The notes below the pieces were generated by a model. It had not been told where the DNA came from. It saw only the letters and a list, made by a program, of their open reading frames with translations, and did not search any database. The translations under genes and the position numbers were made by a program. Positions 24,001 through 37,627 of a stretch of 64,000 nt of DNA are shown one piece after another (the stretch's first letter is position 1; every line of letters begins with the position of its first letter). Source of the DNA: Taxillus chinensis (taxonomy: Eukaryota; Streptophyta; Magnoliopsida; Santalales; Loranthaceae); the NCBI GenBank assembly GCA_023512835.1, contig JAKCVP010000384.1:62001-126000 (forward strand), given 5' to 3'.

Positions 24001-25418
24001 TGTGCTTGCCAACGCAGCCAAGGCCAACGGCATGGCGACATTCCAGATCGGGACCAGGCAGGGCCGCGTAGTCGTCGAGAACGCTCCAAGAAGCAGCCAT
24101 GCGAGTCGTAGAAGTCGGCTCTCTAGCGGGCTGGCGAGAGCAGGTCTCTTGGTTCCTGGGCTGCTTCTGGCATGGCATGGCGGCCACGAGTGTCAGCGCG
24201 CGCCGTTAGGTAGGGGCCGAACCGAGAGGTGGGCCTCGGGTATTGCAAGGGCGGCAGCTTCATCACGCGGTAGTCTCCATGCGCCTTTCCGCACCTGCGG
24301 GTCTCCACATCAGATACATCGAGTGTCTCTCTAGAACCCGCATCGCCTTGACATGGTTCAAGAACCCTGTTGCTGGTTGGTAGGTGAGTGAGATTGCAAT
24401 GCTTGGCAGCCAGGCCAGGCTGATTGGCTTGGGAGAGCAGCGAGAGAAAATCCTTGACTTTCGGGAATTGAGCATGTGCGTCACCCTACTGAGACCGATG
24501 AGACTCTACCAACCCCCTGCATTGACAAAACGCATGTAGCCGGCTTTTGGGTATCTCGCAGGCAAGGGTCGAACGTTTTGTCGTACGTCCTAGGTGTGAC
24601 AGGCATACGTAGGGCCTGCTGCGGCTGCGAATTGCGAGGCTCAAAGCAGAGCAGGCAAAGGTGCGCATCGTCTGCAGGAGCAGCAGAGGCAGACTGAGAG
24701 AGCCAGAGCTACCGGTGCCTATCCGAGCGCTCGGAAGGCTCTTGCTGAGGCCAGATTGGGTCGTTGACCGCCTCTGCTCAGCTTCATGTCTGCGAGTCTG
24801 TTGCATGCCTTGCTCTCCTACATGCTGCTGCTGCTTCGTGTCGCCATGGCCACCTCGCACCCACCTCACACGTTTCAGACGGCGCGGCCGCCTTTCAAGG
24901 CTCTGAGATGTCTGCTTTCAGCTTCATACGTGACGTGCACCCAATAATAAGATGGGCGGGACGGGAGCCGACGGGAGGAAGCGGAGGCGTGCTCTAAAAA
25001 GTCGAACCATCACAAGATAGGGAGGGATCGTGGCTCTATGCACTTCGGTCGCATATCGGGTCCATTCTCGCCAGCACACTTCAAATTTGTACTGCTCTTG
25101 CTGTGCTGTACCCCTCAGACCCTGATACGCTTCTGTCGCTCTGCCAGAATCGCCAGCCTTCGCTGATACGACCCTTCTTCCGCGCCGCCTTGAACTCTAT
25201 GTCATCGCTTCTTCTGACACCTCTTGCCCTTGTCGCTCTCCACTTCCGCCCACCATTAGTCGCTGCCCTCGTCAATCTTGGCTGAACTTCAGCGAGGGGT
25301 CGCGACGGGCAAATGCAGCCCGACGTGCCGCTCGTGCTGCTGAGCACAATCTGCCTCTTGTGAGAAGCCCGGACCCCTTTTCCCTCCCGACCCACGACCC
25401 TCACTTGGAGCCTCAGCA
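21003..25418. other. 4.4-kb region without a convincing gene
   Basis: Open frames are short (at most 148 codons) and overlap in both directions, with no domain and no coherent splice chain. It contains a long hairpin near 22.0 kb, a GTCGAG hexamer run at 22178-22200 and an ACCTACGTAGGT palindrome at 21569-21584. GC is lower from 21.5 to 22.8 kb than in neighbouring coding DNA. The right end, with CT-rich blocks after 25080, likely carries the promoter of the methyltransferase gene. Confidence 0.45.
21987..22049. repeat. Long imperfect inverted repeat with A10/T10 arms
   Basis: TTTGATTCC followed by ten A and TC is mirrored, after a 19-nt loop, by GA, ten T, GGGG and AATCAAA. The stem is about 21 bp with a 2-nt G bulge. 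It may be a foldback remnant or chance. Confidence 0.6.
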
Positions 25419-26507
25419 ATGGGCGCAGACACCGTCTCGCTCGATCCCAAGTACGAAGAGACTGCTTGGGAGCATGACCGCCTCTTTCAAAAGTTCTCCA
25501 TCGAGAATCAGATTTACCCTGTGCCAATTGACGAGGTGAGCTTTTTTGTCATTCTGCTCAACTTGTCCTTGATTCGCTCAGATAGCGACTAGGAGGAAGA
25601 GGAGCGGCAGCACGTTGAAGACGATGTCTTGAACGGTGTGTTGGAAGGCAAGATCTTCTATGCTGAAATCGACGACCCCAGCCACGTCCTTGACCTGGGT
25701 TATGGCATGGGTCTATGGGCCACTGCTGTTGCCGAGAAATACAGCGAATGCGAGGTAAAGTTTGCGGGGCATCGGCCTGCAATCTCTAATGGCTAATGGT
25801 GCGATAGGTCACCGGCGTTGATATTCGACCCCTTGACATGCTCGGCTTTCCGCAGGAGAACCTGATGCTCGAGTGTGACAACCTCAATAGGTGTCTCACC
25901 GAGGTCTATGCCCCTGGCACCTTTGACGTTATCCAATCACGACTCGTTGGACCAGGGATCCACAAGAATCGATGGCCGTCGTACTTGCGCGAGATCAAGT
26001 CGTAAGTGAATTTTTCTTGCCTCGTAACGTAATTCGCCTCGACTAATTTTGACCGAGTTTAGGCTCCTGAAGCCGAACGGGGGACTATTCCAGACAGCCG
26101 AGTATTATTTCAATATACAATCGCACAGCGGACAACTGACTCCTAATCACGCTCTGTATCAATGGGGTGCAAAGTATCGGAGTGCCATGGAGAAGGACCG
26201 CGACCCAAGAGTCGGTACCAAGATGCAGCAGCTCTGTACTTCAGCAGGCTTCAGTGACATTCGGTCGAGATATGTCGAGTTGCCAATCGGAGACTGGTCT
26301 GACGTGGATAAGATGAAGGAGGTGGGATTGCGGAATTTGGACAATATGGACAAGATGTTCGAATCTTTTGGCTTGCGGCCATTTATGACGCGACTAAACA
26401 TGACAAAGGCGGAAGTGTTGGATCTTTGTCGCAGATGTCGAGAGGAAATGCGTGGTGCAAACTTGCGACTGTACATGCCTCTGTACATTATCTCAGCCAG
26501 AAGATGA
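25419..26507 (+). CDS. LaeA-like SAM-dependent methyltransferase
   Basis: Four exons, 25419-25535, 25593-25754, 25808-26001 and 26063-26507, total 918 nt and 305 residues. The class I methyltransferase fold is clear: motif I VLDLGYGMGLWA (residues about 70-81), the acidic loop after strand 2 in VTGVDIRP, FDVIQSRLV as motif II, and LLKPNGGLFQTAEY as motif III. This layout, with a short N-terminal region and an Arg-rich final helix, resembles the LaeA/Lae1-like family of filamentous fungi, whose founding member is a nuclear regulator of secondary metabolism. Many paralogues exist with unknown substrates, so regulatory function is not claimed. No biosynthetic core gene lies in the window. Confidence 0.88.
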
Positions 26508-28626
<2,119 letters not shown>

Positions 28627-28801
28627 ATTGCAACGTGTATTCAACTGGTTTAGCAAGGCGCTGGCGGAGTTCGTATCACAGGCAAGCAAGCACTTTTTGA
28701 TTTTTGGCAATCTGGATCGCTCGCAATCAGGTTTCTCTTGGTAATGATACACTTGGTTATTTTTATGTCTCCGGTGACAGACACCTTGACAGCGACGAAA
28801 A

Positions 28802-29897
28802 TTACTGCTTCTTAGCCTCTCTTTCTGCCTTGCGCAAAGCCCTTTTCCGAATTGATTCATGCATGCCCCTGTTCTGGTCGATAACAAATTGACCGTGGGT
28901 ACCGGTAATTTTGAGTAGCGCCCAGTGCATGAGACCATGGCTCCAGTAAGGCGTGCTAGTATTCGAAATGCCCTGTGCGCCACCACTGCGACCAATCTTG
29001 CTCAAGACTGCTCTGACAAAGGCCCTGGGGTTGGGAATAGTCATCGAGGCCCTGCGGATCTTGGACATGGCAGAGGTGACAAGATAGCTCTGGATCAACT
29101 CGACGCGGACGCCATGAGGCCTCAGCTCCGAGGCGACAGAAGAGCTCCATTGCTGCAAGAAGGCCTTGCTTCCACTGTAAGTGGCTAGCAGCGGTGTTGG
29201 AAGAATGCCTCCAAAGGATGCCATTGTAAGGATAAGACCACGCTTCTGCTTGACAAGCAGGGGAGCTACCAGCTTAGTGACGCGCAATGTTCCGATGCAG
29301 TTGATGGTAATGATGTCCTTCATCTCCTTGTCGGGCGTCTCAACAAAAGGTACAGGGATGTCATGACTCTGGCCGACATTGTTGATCAAAATTGATACGT
29401 CTAGGCCATGGATGAGCTGCGCAAAACGCTCATAATCGGCGTCGGCGTTCTGTTTGAAGTCCATGGGTAAGGTTTTGGTTGAGACATTGTATTTTGATTC
29501 TAGCGTCTGGGCAAGAGCATCGAGCTTGGAAGCGGTACGAGAGATGAGGAGGATGTTGTAGCCCTTTGCAGCGAGCTGCTGAGCGTACTCGGCTCCAATG
29601 CCTGTGCAGTCAATGGTCAGTACCTTGTCAAGATGCAAGCCAAAGACACGTACCATCAGAAGCACCAGTGATGACAGCCCAGCTACCCTTGGGACCAAAC
29701 TTGTTCAGCTAAGGGTACGTTAGCGTTCGTGCGGACGAGCTGCAGCAATGGCCATTGGCGGAGCGTACCGAGATGCCAGGGAGCAAAAACAAGCTGAAGA
29801 TGAGGCGGACAAAGCTAAATAGACCAGCAAGCACATAGAGAACGCCGATGCCGCCGAACAGGTGCAGGGCAATCTTGCGGATCAGATAGACGTCCAT
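28802..29897 (-). CDS. IFA38: Very-long-chain 3-oxoacyl-CoA reductase
   Basis: Exons 29769-29897, 29654-29708 and 28802-29601 encode 327 residues. The enzyme reduces the 3-ketoacyl-CoA intermediate of very-long-chain fatty acid elongation in the ER. An N-terminal membrane segment (about residues 15-38) precedes the NADPH-binding TGASDGIG (57-64). INNVGQSHD and the catalytic set Ser190 with YSGSK (Tyr203, Lys207) follow. A hydrophobic amphipathic part and a basic C terminus ([18 protein letters not shown]) end the protein. All three exons join in phase (984 nt). It is divergent from the Zn2Cys6 gene. Confidence 0.95.
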
Positions 29898-30487
29898 GGC
29901 GTCAGGCGATGGGGTGGAGCGAGGATAGCAGGGACGGAAGTCGTGAGGAGATAGGGCAAAGCGCTGGGAAGATGCCCGTTTGCAGGACGGCCAAGCAGTG
30001 GACTGCCAGGGCGCAAGCAGGGGTCCGACTGCCGTTAGTGAGCGAACTTTCCGGCTTAAGATCTTCAGCGCTGACACTTCATCGATTGGTGCGGCTCTTT
30101 TGTCAATAACTCCCGTCCTCGCTGCTCTCTCTGCGCAGGACATGACATGCCATCCACGCTCCAACGCCAGACCGAGAGCATGCCCTCGCTAAGCCCAGCC
30201 TGTGAGACTTTGGCTATCGTTCCCGCCTAGTCGCTCTGACTCCCCCACCCAGGCCCTCCCAAATCATTCCCGCACTAAACTAGCTCCAACGAGCCATTAG
30301 CGTATCGCAAACCCATATCCATCTGTCGAGAGCTGACAACCAAGCACCGAGCGCCCTCCGCTGTGCAACTTTCTCCTGCCGTCCTTCTGTAACACCTCCC
30401 TTCGCCTCTCACCATCGCCTCGCTGGGTTGGGCATGCTGGGCGTCGCAAACTTCAGAGACGTCGGCTAACCGGGCCTTCCAGAGGCG
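29898..30487. promoter_or_regulatory. Divergent promoter region, IFA38 / Zn2Cys6 gene
   Basis: A 590-bp gap between two outward-facing start codons. The right part (30230-30430) is strongly C-rich with CT blocks, as in fungal leaders. No further motif can be named. Confidence 0.4.
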
Positions 30488-32913
30488 ATGACCGGGCGGT
30501 CTCGTACTGGCTGTCTAACCTGCCGCCAACGCAAACTCAAGTGCGACGAGACTCGGCCTGTGTGCGGTGAGCCTGCCCAGAATACCCCCATCACCGTGTC
30601 TGCGACAATCACTGACACTCCGTCGTACAGGACAATGTCAAAAAGCCTCGAGGGAGTGCGTCCCCAGCACCGGCATTGTCTTCCGACACCAGCAGAATGC
30701 CTCGATGAACAGCGGTGACGGAGGGGATGACACCGAGTCTCTCAAGGGCTTCTATGCATACAAGAACAGCTTTGATAAAAATAATACCTGGGTCTCAATA
30801 CCAAGCAAGAGTATGTTCCACTCGCGGCACCCGCAACCCGCTCCAAATCCCATACCCATTTGCTGACTCTCGGCCCGGTCCAGTCAAGTTCATCATCAAC
30901 GCAGACCCCTACGCAGACTACGATGCGGACTTCGATGAGAGAGAAGAGAAAAAGATCAAACCATCCGTCTCTGAATCGCTGCTCGACTTCCCCTCCACCA
31001 CCGAATGGTCCCCACCCTTTGCCGTCAACCAACCCGTGCGAGCTGCTGGCTTGGAAGCTCTTTCAGCAGCCGCCTCCTCGTCTGCTGCCGAACAAATAGG
31101 TTTCATCAATGCCCTAAAATCCATTGCACAGCCTTTGCAGAGAGAGCCGTCTTCACAAGCCTCGGAAGCCCTGAACGCCATGTCTCAGTCCACTCCACAG
31201 TCGATGATATCCTCCCCGGATAACCCAATAGCAAGCATGATCGCCCAGGCACAGCGTCAGCCACTGCTCCCAGCCACAGGTGTCACACCACCGATTGATC
31301 CTAGCCTCGAGTCCTCTGGATCACCCTTGACTCGTGTCGCTTCGGAGGTCAACGTTGAGAGCGATCATCAGACAGCTTTCTTACTGCGACATTTCGCCGA
31401 GGGCCCTGGACCCTGGATGGATTTGTTCGATCTTGGCCAGTATTTCTCGCAATACGTCCCAGTCAAGGCCATCGCGAATCCGCTTCTGAAACATGCTGCA
31501 TGCGCCTATGCAGCCAAGCAACTGAGCCGTGTGCGTGGCCGTAAGCCCGTGGCGGGAGGCGCCTGCTCCCGTCAAGCCAAAATGGAGCAGTATCCCAACG
31601 CCAACAAGGAGAATTGGGAATATATTGGAGCGCAGCATTATGACAAAGCCATCTCGCTTCTCATGGGTGAATTGAAGGATGGCAAGTCAATAGCATACAA
31701 CGAGATGGACAGTCCTACAGGTCCAAGTCTAGGCTATTACGACCCGCTGCGCCCCGGACTGGACAGGAAGCGCAAGGCTGCCGGTATCGATAGCAATGGG
31801 AGCCCAAGAGAGTCAATACATGGCACGTATAACAGAAAACGCCGCAAGCTATCGACGGGGAAAGTCAGCAATGACGAAATGGCTGCTGCCACAGCAGTGC
31901 TTTGCAACTATGAATTCTTGGACGGCTCAGGCGCCGCATGGTCGAGACATCTAGATGGCACCAAATCTCTGCTCGACATTGCCGAGGGGAGAATGGTGCC
32001 GTTGCTAACGCCGTTTGTGATGCCTCGACCCAACATTTCAAAGTCCAGACGAGCCACTTTCTGGAACTTTGCCCGTCAAGACATGCTGTCCGCCCTTATC
32101 AATGAAACCACGCAAACCCGACTTGATACGGAGGACCTGCCAATGTGGAAAGATGCCGGTCTTTTGTTGGATGAGAACGGGTATATCCGCCCAAGTAATA
32201 CCTTGGACAGTGGCTATCCCGAAGGTCCCAGTGTGATGAAGGAAGACATGATCTCCAATGGCCTTGTGTGGCTCATCGGTAAGATTATTAATTACTGCGT
32301 CGCTGCAGATACTGCGCCTACGCGGGTGGGTGGGAATCCTCAACCGTGGGAGGGCATCAACCAGCATACTCTAATGGAGAAGTGGAAAGAACTTGACAAA
32401 CAATTGTCCATTTGGGCGGACGGGCTGCCAGATACTTTCAAGCCTTGTGCAGAGATTGTTGCCAGGCCCTCTTCAGGGCCGCTGATGGCTGGCAACGAAG
32501 GCAACGTCTTTACGGAGGTGTGGTTCGCCAGCCCAATGTGTGCGTCTACGATGCAATCCTATCACATGGCCCGCATGCTTCTCCTCATCAACATGCCTCA
32601 GCATTCGACGCTTGGCAGGACAACGGCGTTCCAGCGCATGTCCTCGTACAAGAGCGTCGCGGCCGACACAGAGTATCACAGTCGCGCAATCTGCAGTATC
32701 GCTGCAAGCCGACCAGACGCATCTGTTCGCATTCACTCGGTGCAACCACTGTTCCTTGCCGGTCAATTCCTGGAGAAACCTGTGGAGAGAGCGGAGATCC
32801 TGCGAATGCTACGGGAGATTCAAGAAGACACAGGGTGGGCGACCGACTATCGGGTCAAGCAGTTACTGGACATTTGGGGTTGGGATAGACCTGACCAAGG
32901 TGACCCTTCGTGA
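30488..32913 (+). CDS. Zn2Cys6 transcription factor with fungal-specific regulatory domain
   Basis: Exons 30488-30566, 30631-30810 and 30884-32913 give 762 residues. The zinc cluster is perfect: Cys 9, 12, 19, 26, 29 and 36 in the pattern C-x2-C-x6-C-x6-C-x2-C-x6-C. Intron 1 falls right after the fourth cysteine codon. The middle part is Ser/Gln/Pro-rich. From about residue 300 an alpha-helical region carries AACAYAAKQLSRV-type and WSRHLDGTKSLLDIAEG segments, characteristic of the fungal transcription-factor domain of the ACEII-like kind. It is a nuclear DNA-binding regulator with unknown targets. Reading the 3' ORF alone from its first ATG would miss the zinc cluster. Confidence 0.9.
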
Positions 32914-33931
32914 TTGCATCCCTTCTCGCAGTTTTCTCGCTTCTACGGAAAACTGCTTGTTCATGTCACCAATCAATACAGCGTCATCTCGCATCCTCCA
33001 GCACGGGGACATGAAGCGATCACAACGCCTATCGCGTGGCTTGTTGATCACTCATGCAAGATGTTGCGAGGACTCATACTTACGAGGGCGAAACGGAAGT
33101 GGATCTCACATCGGCTTGGTCAACAGAATGCATGGCGCAACTATCTGCCCATTAAGACCACTCGGCAAGATTGCGGGGACGCTTCCTCTCGATGTCGACA
33201 CGATGTGTGGGAGTGCGAGGATACGCGAAAAGAGAAGGACGGAAGGGTTCGCGCGACACAAAGCTCGACTGTCATAAAGAATCTGTGATTGTGGGCGACA
33301 AGGTCTGCTAAGCAAGTGGCTTCGCGCACTGTGAGCGTTCAAGCGTGCATCTCGTTCGGCGCGACTTTTGCAAGTGGACAAGATGGAGGATGGACATTTC
33401 ATGACCAAGGTCAACAGCATCAAGACAAATCCATAAACAGGTCAAAGAGTCGTCATGGCCATCTTCTGTCTTTCCTATTCCTCTTTTTTTTTTTTTTTTT
33501 CATTTCTCTTGTGAATGCCGCATGTATGACTGCAGCGCCGTAATCGCAGCCTGACGTTGATGAGGCTCAAGGCTGTCTCAAGTCAGCGCCCGTGCCGGTA
33601 CTTTGAGTTGCCCGTTCCCGTAGCAACGGCTCCCCAGACCTGCCAACCGCTGCGCGCATTCGCTGTCAGATACCAACTCTTCGGAAGCTCCTGCCTACCT
33701 GCTTGCTCTCAAATCCTACGGCCCCCCGGGAAACAACTCCCTTGCCTGTCCCTCTCCTGATTCGACTCTTTGCTTCATCATGCCAATATGAGCCTGCTGT
33801 CGAAACCGCACCATATCCACTACCCCACCATTTGTACCTCGCCCATCCTCTCACCTTGCTCTGCCTGATACCGCCACTGTCGCCTTGGAGCAGATTTCTT
33901 CTGGGCCTAAATCACTGCCTCCGTAGCCGCC
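32914..33931. other. Intergenic region before the cytochrome b561-type gene
   Basis: About 1 kb. It includes a 17-nt T run (33484-33500) and a C-rich stretch (33690-33920) that looks like a leader. No gene is supported. Confidence 0.4.
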
Positions 33932-36550
33932 ATGGCTTCTGGAGACGACCTGTCCCCGCCAGGGACGAGCACATATTCCTCTAACATCTTTCATGCCGGC
34001 GATGGCACATGGGACTCTTCGCGAGACCTGTTCCTACTGCCCAATGTCATGGGCTTGCCTTTCGATGTGATGCAGTATAACGGTAAGAATAATACCTGGG
34101 CTTGCGCCTGCTATGACGAGCTTGCTGATATCCATTACAGGCATGGGCAATCGCTTCGCTGCGCTCGCAGAGTACCATACCATTATCATCGGACATGGAG
34201 TCCTCGCAGCCATCACATTCCTCTTCATCGTCCCCATCGCAATAACAGTCGCCTGTTTTTACCACGCCAATCCTCGGCTAGCTCTGCGGATACACATAGC
34301 CTTGCAGACCTTGACAGTCATCTTGGTCACCATCATCTTCATTCTTGGTTGGTTCGCTGTCGGCCCGGTGCGCAGCCTGACGAACCCCCATCATGCCATC
34401 GGATTAGCTATCTATGTCCTCATATTGGTTCAAGCCATAGGAGGTTGGCTGATCAAGAAGATTGAAAAGGGGAAAATACGCTACCACATCCCTCTGAAAC
34501 TCATGGTGAGCAGGTGGCATTCGAAGGCTCGCTCTTCATGAAGCTAACTTCTTCTCAGCTGCATCAATGGATGGGACGCACTATCGCTCTACTGGCACTC
34601 GCACAGATTCCCATTGGTTTGACCCTCTACGGATCGCCAGCATATCTTTTCGTACTGTATTCTCTGGTCGTCGCCGGCTGGATTCTGTTGTATTTCATTC
34701 TCACATATCAGTCCCACAAACGCTCCGCAATGGCTCCCTACGACAACATGGACGGCAGCTATGTGACGAGTGGGACCGGAGTCACGGGATCCGCCTCAAA
34801 CGTCTCCAATCATCCCGACCGCCACAAGCTGGAAGCGCTTGCAGCGACAGTCGGTCTTGGGGCAGCCATTGCCGCTTTCCGTCGCAAGAGGAACAAACAG
34901 AAGCACCACTTCAGGAGCGAAAGCGCGACTGATATGATCTCGCAGCCCGGCCGATCTGATTACACAGAGAAGCTGACTGAGAGCAGTTGGTCCTCTCACA
35001 GCGGCCACCGACCGAGACAAGCCAACAACACATGGAGAGACCGAATAATCGCCGGAGCCGCTGGCATTGGTGCAGCGGGTCTCGCCGCTCGGTTCTTGGG
35101 ACGAAGAGATGACATTAGGGATGATGACTCGAGATATCACTCACGCAGTGATGTCAGCTACAACAGACCTCCACTTGGCGGATCCGTGGTCACCGGAAGC
35201 GCCTCCAATTTGACACGTATGGAAGAGGGTCATCAGCCTCAAATTGGATATCAACCACCTTCGGATCATTGGGACGAAGTCGAGCAGCGAGAAGCTGCGC
35301 AGGCCGCAGGTCGACCAGACATGCGTTCCGAAGCTTCATACTTCACAGACTATTCCCATGACGATCGCCGCAATCATCAGCCAGAAAATCTTCGTCGCTC
35401 GAACAGTGCAAGTGCCAAAATTGCCGGTGCGTTCGGGGGTCTTGCTGCGGCGACAGGCGTTCGCGGATTCCTAGAGCGTAGACGATCGAAGAAGGAAGAA
35501 CGCAGATCGGCTGAGCAACGACGACATGAAGAAGAAGACAACAGTGTGTACGGCAGCCCAGCTCCGTATACAGACAACAGTCCCCGGAAGGGTCGTCACC
35601 AAAGTCCAACAACTGAAGTCACTCAGACAAACACAGACTATAACCGGAACCCTGGAGGACCGCCGCCAATGGCATCCGGAGCCCTCAACAACTCACAACG
35701 AGGCACGCAAGGCAGCATTCTAGCATCACCGCACCCTCCTCCGTCTAACATCCCTCCACCGCCTCATATGAGCAACCTCCCTCCGCCGCCGCCTGTGCAT
35801 CATGATAGCTTCAGCTCGTTGCCATCGCAAGAGTTCGGTTCTCCATCCCAACAACGTCGGCCACGGAGATACAGTGAGGTCAGTCGGAACAACGGCCATG
35901 ACCGCATCAACGAGCCCCTCGGAGGCCCTGGAGCAGCAGCAGCTGGAGGTAGCGGCTCGTTTGGAGGTAGCGGCGTGCTTTCACCACCTCCACATATCAG
36001 CGCAGACGCTCACAGTGGCAGTCCTGATTCAAGAGGTAACGTTGCCTCTCCCTCTATATCCGTCAACGTCAAAATGTCACCAGACGGGCGACACGTTACG
36101 CTTCGGAGACTAAATGAAGAAGAAGCTGCCGCAAAACGAGCACAACAAGAACGCAATTGGCGGAGAGAGCGACGGGTGCGCGACGACAGCCGATCACGCA
36201 GCAACATTAGTCCCGGACATGTCAGTCACCCTAGCGTTTCGCCTGGTCCTTCTGGTGGAGCCGCGGATCCTGAACATCTGCCGATGCCTACTGGTCCACA
36301 AGGGAACAGTCCAATTCATTCGTATCTGTCTGCGGCGGCACCGGAGCAGACTGGCCTGAATCCGCCGCCCAACCCTATGCATGACAGCGCAAGTCCTGGT
36401 GAGACAAGCCCCGGCGGCGTGGAAGGCAGCGGCATGAGCAGTTATGAAGAGAACAGGCGGCGAAGACGAGCGGAAAGAGCAAGAGCTGAGCAAGCGCGAC
36501 TCCGTGGCCAAAAGGGCGGAAATCGCGTCGAGTTCAGCGAGTTCTCGTGA
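33932..36550 (+). CDS. Cytochrome b561-type membrane protein with long disordered tail
   Basis: Exons 33932-34082, 34141-34505 and 34559-36550 total 2508 nt, 835 residues. Residues about 60-235 form five to six membrane helices with the four spaced histidines of a di-heme cytochrome b561/ferric-reductase-like core: His69 (IIGHGVL), His102 (RIHIALQ), His134/135 (NPHHAIGL) and His174 (LHQWMGR). The remaining 600 residues are predicted disordered. They contain Gly-rich IAGAAGIGAAGLAARFLGRR and FGGLAAATGVRGFLERRR-like segments, a Pro-rich block and a basic C-terminal coiled helix (ENRRRRRAERARAEQARLRG). Its likely role is transmembrane electron transfer, by homology. The tail's role is unknown. 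Confidence 0.87.
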
Positions 36551-36873
36551 TTTGTGCTTGGTCGCCCAAAAGAGTCTTGTGATTTGACGATGGAACGGCT
36601 CATGATATGACGTGCATGATTGGACGGTCTTCTTTCTGCTCAGCGCGGTGTTTTGGAGTTTGATGTTTATCTGACTGGCTACTGATGGATCAAGACTGGA
36701 AGATATGCATGATACCTGACGTGTGAAACTGTATATGTGCGATGATGGACAACTAGGACATGTGAAAAGGTAGATTGAACTTTTCTGATGCTTGAGGCAG
36801 TCGGACGAAAGTCATAATGGAACAAGCCTCGCGGCCCTGATCTTCAATTGATTCATTCCTCCATCTCTTGCAT
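36551..36873. other. Convergent 3' intergenic region
   Basis: A 323-bp gap between two gene ends facing each other. No structure beyond AT-rich 3' sequence is seen. Confidence 0.4.
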
Positions 36874-37627
36874 CTACTTACAATCCTCGCAATCTTGACT
36901 GTTTGTTTCAGCCTCTTGACCTGGAGCTCTCACCTGCGCTGTGGCATTTGCTGGCGTAGTCTTTGCCTCTTGTGGCGCATTTGCTCGTGATGCCGTACTG
37001 GTTTCTTTTGCATCGACATCTACATCTGCGCCTGCGTTAGTACGGCCCTTGTCGTTGAGCGTATTGCTGCCATCCCCGCTGTTGCCATCTTTCTTGCCGC
37101 CGCGATCACTGTGGCCCAGACCCCGAGTAGGCTGTATACAGTCCCGAACGAGCTGCTTGAGTACCTTTGTCTCGGGGAAGCCGCCTTGGGTTTTTCTGTC
37201 CCAGAGGAGGACGTGCTTTGCTTCAGCACCAGCAGCACCAGCAACAGAATCAGCACCCTCAGCACCAGCCGAAGAAGGGGAAGCCGACGAAGTAGAAGAA
37301 GGAGTATAAACAATGTGCACGCGGAAAATACCCCCACTAGCAGGACGCAGCGCGACTTCGGCCACACTATCCTGGAATGTCGTCAGGAGTTCTTGCGCAA
37401 AGTACGCTGCGCGCAGGAGCCAGCGGCATTGCGTGCAGTAGGTTATTGTTATGCGCGGTTGGACCTGGGGGGAGGCTGGCTGGTATGATTATTGCTGGTG
37501 GTGTTGAAGAGGATGACGGGTTTGCATTATTGGGTGGGGCTGATGCTGATGTTGATGTTGATGTTGATGTTGGTGCTGGGTTTGTGGTTGACGTTGGGCT
37601 TGCGCCGGTTTGAAGTGCACTGGACAT
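36874..37627 (-). CDS. Rdx/SelW-like thioredoxin-fold protein, reading frame interrupted
   Basis: The C-terminal part is a clear Rdx (SelW/SelT/SelH) domain: ITITYCTQCRWLLRAAYFAQ with the CxxC redox motif, EVALRPASGGIFRVHI, LLWDRKTQGGFPETKVLKQL and RDCIQPTRGLGHSD, then a polar tail ending in CEDCK. No ATG precedes the CxxC part in its own frame; a TAA lies at 37489-37491. The adjacent ATG frame (37627) carries a Thr/Ser-rich N terminus typical of the fungal members. The two frames meet at a run of six G (37467-37472, plus strand), and one base fewer would join them. No GT donor of suitable phase exists to explain it by splicing. Either an assembly indel or a real frameshift is possible. Confidence 0.78.
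37542..37580. repeat. Hexanucleotide repeat in the Rdx gene N terminus
   Basis: GATGCT/GATGTT units repeat about six times on the plus strand, coding an alternating Thr-Ser tract on the minus strand. Such a tract is prone to length change. Confidence 0.7.
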
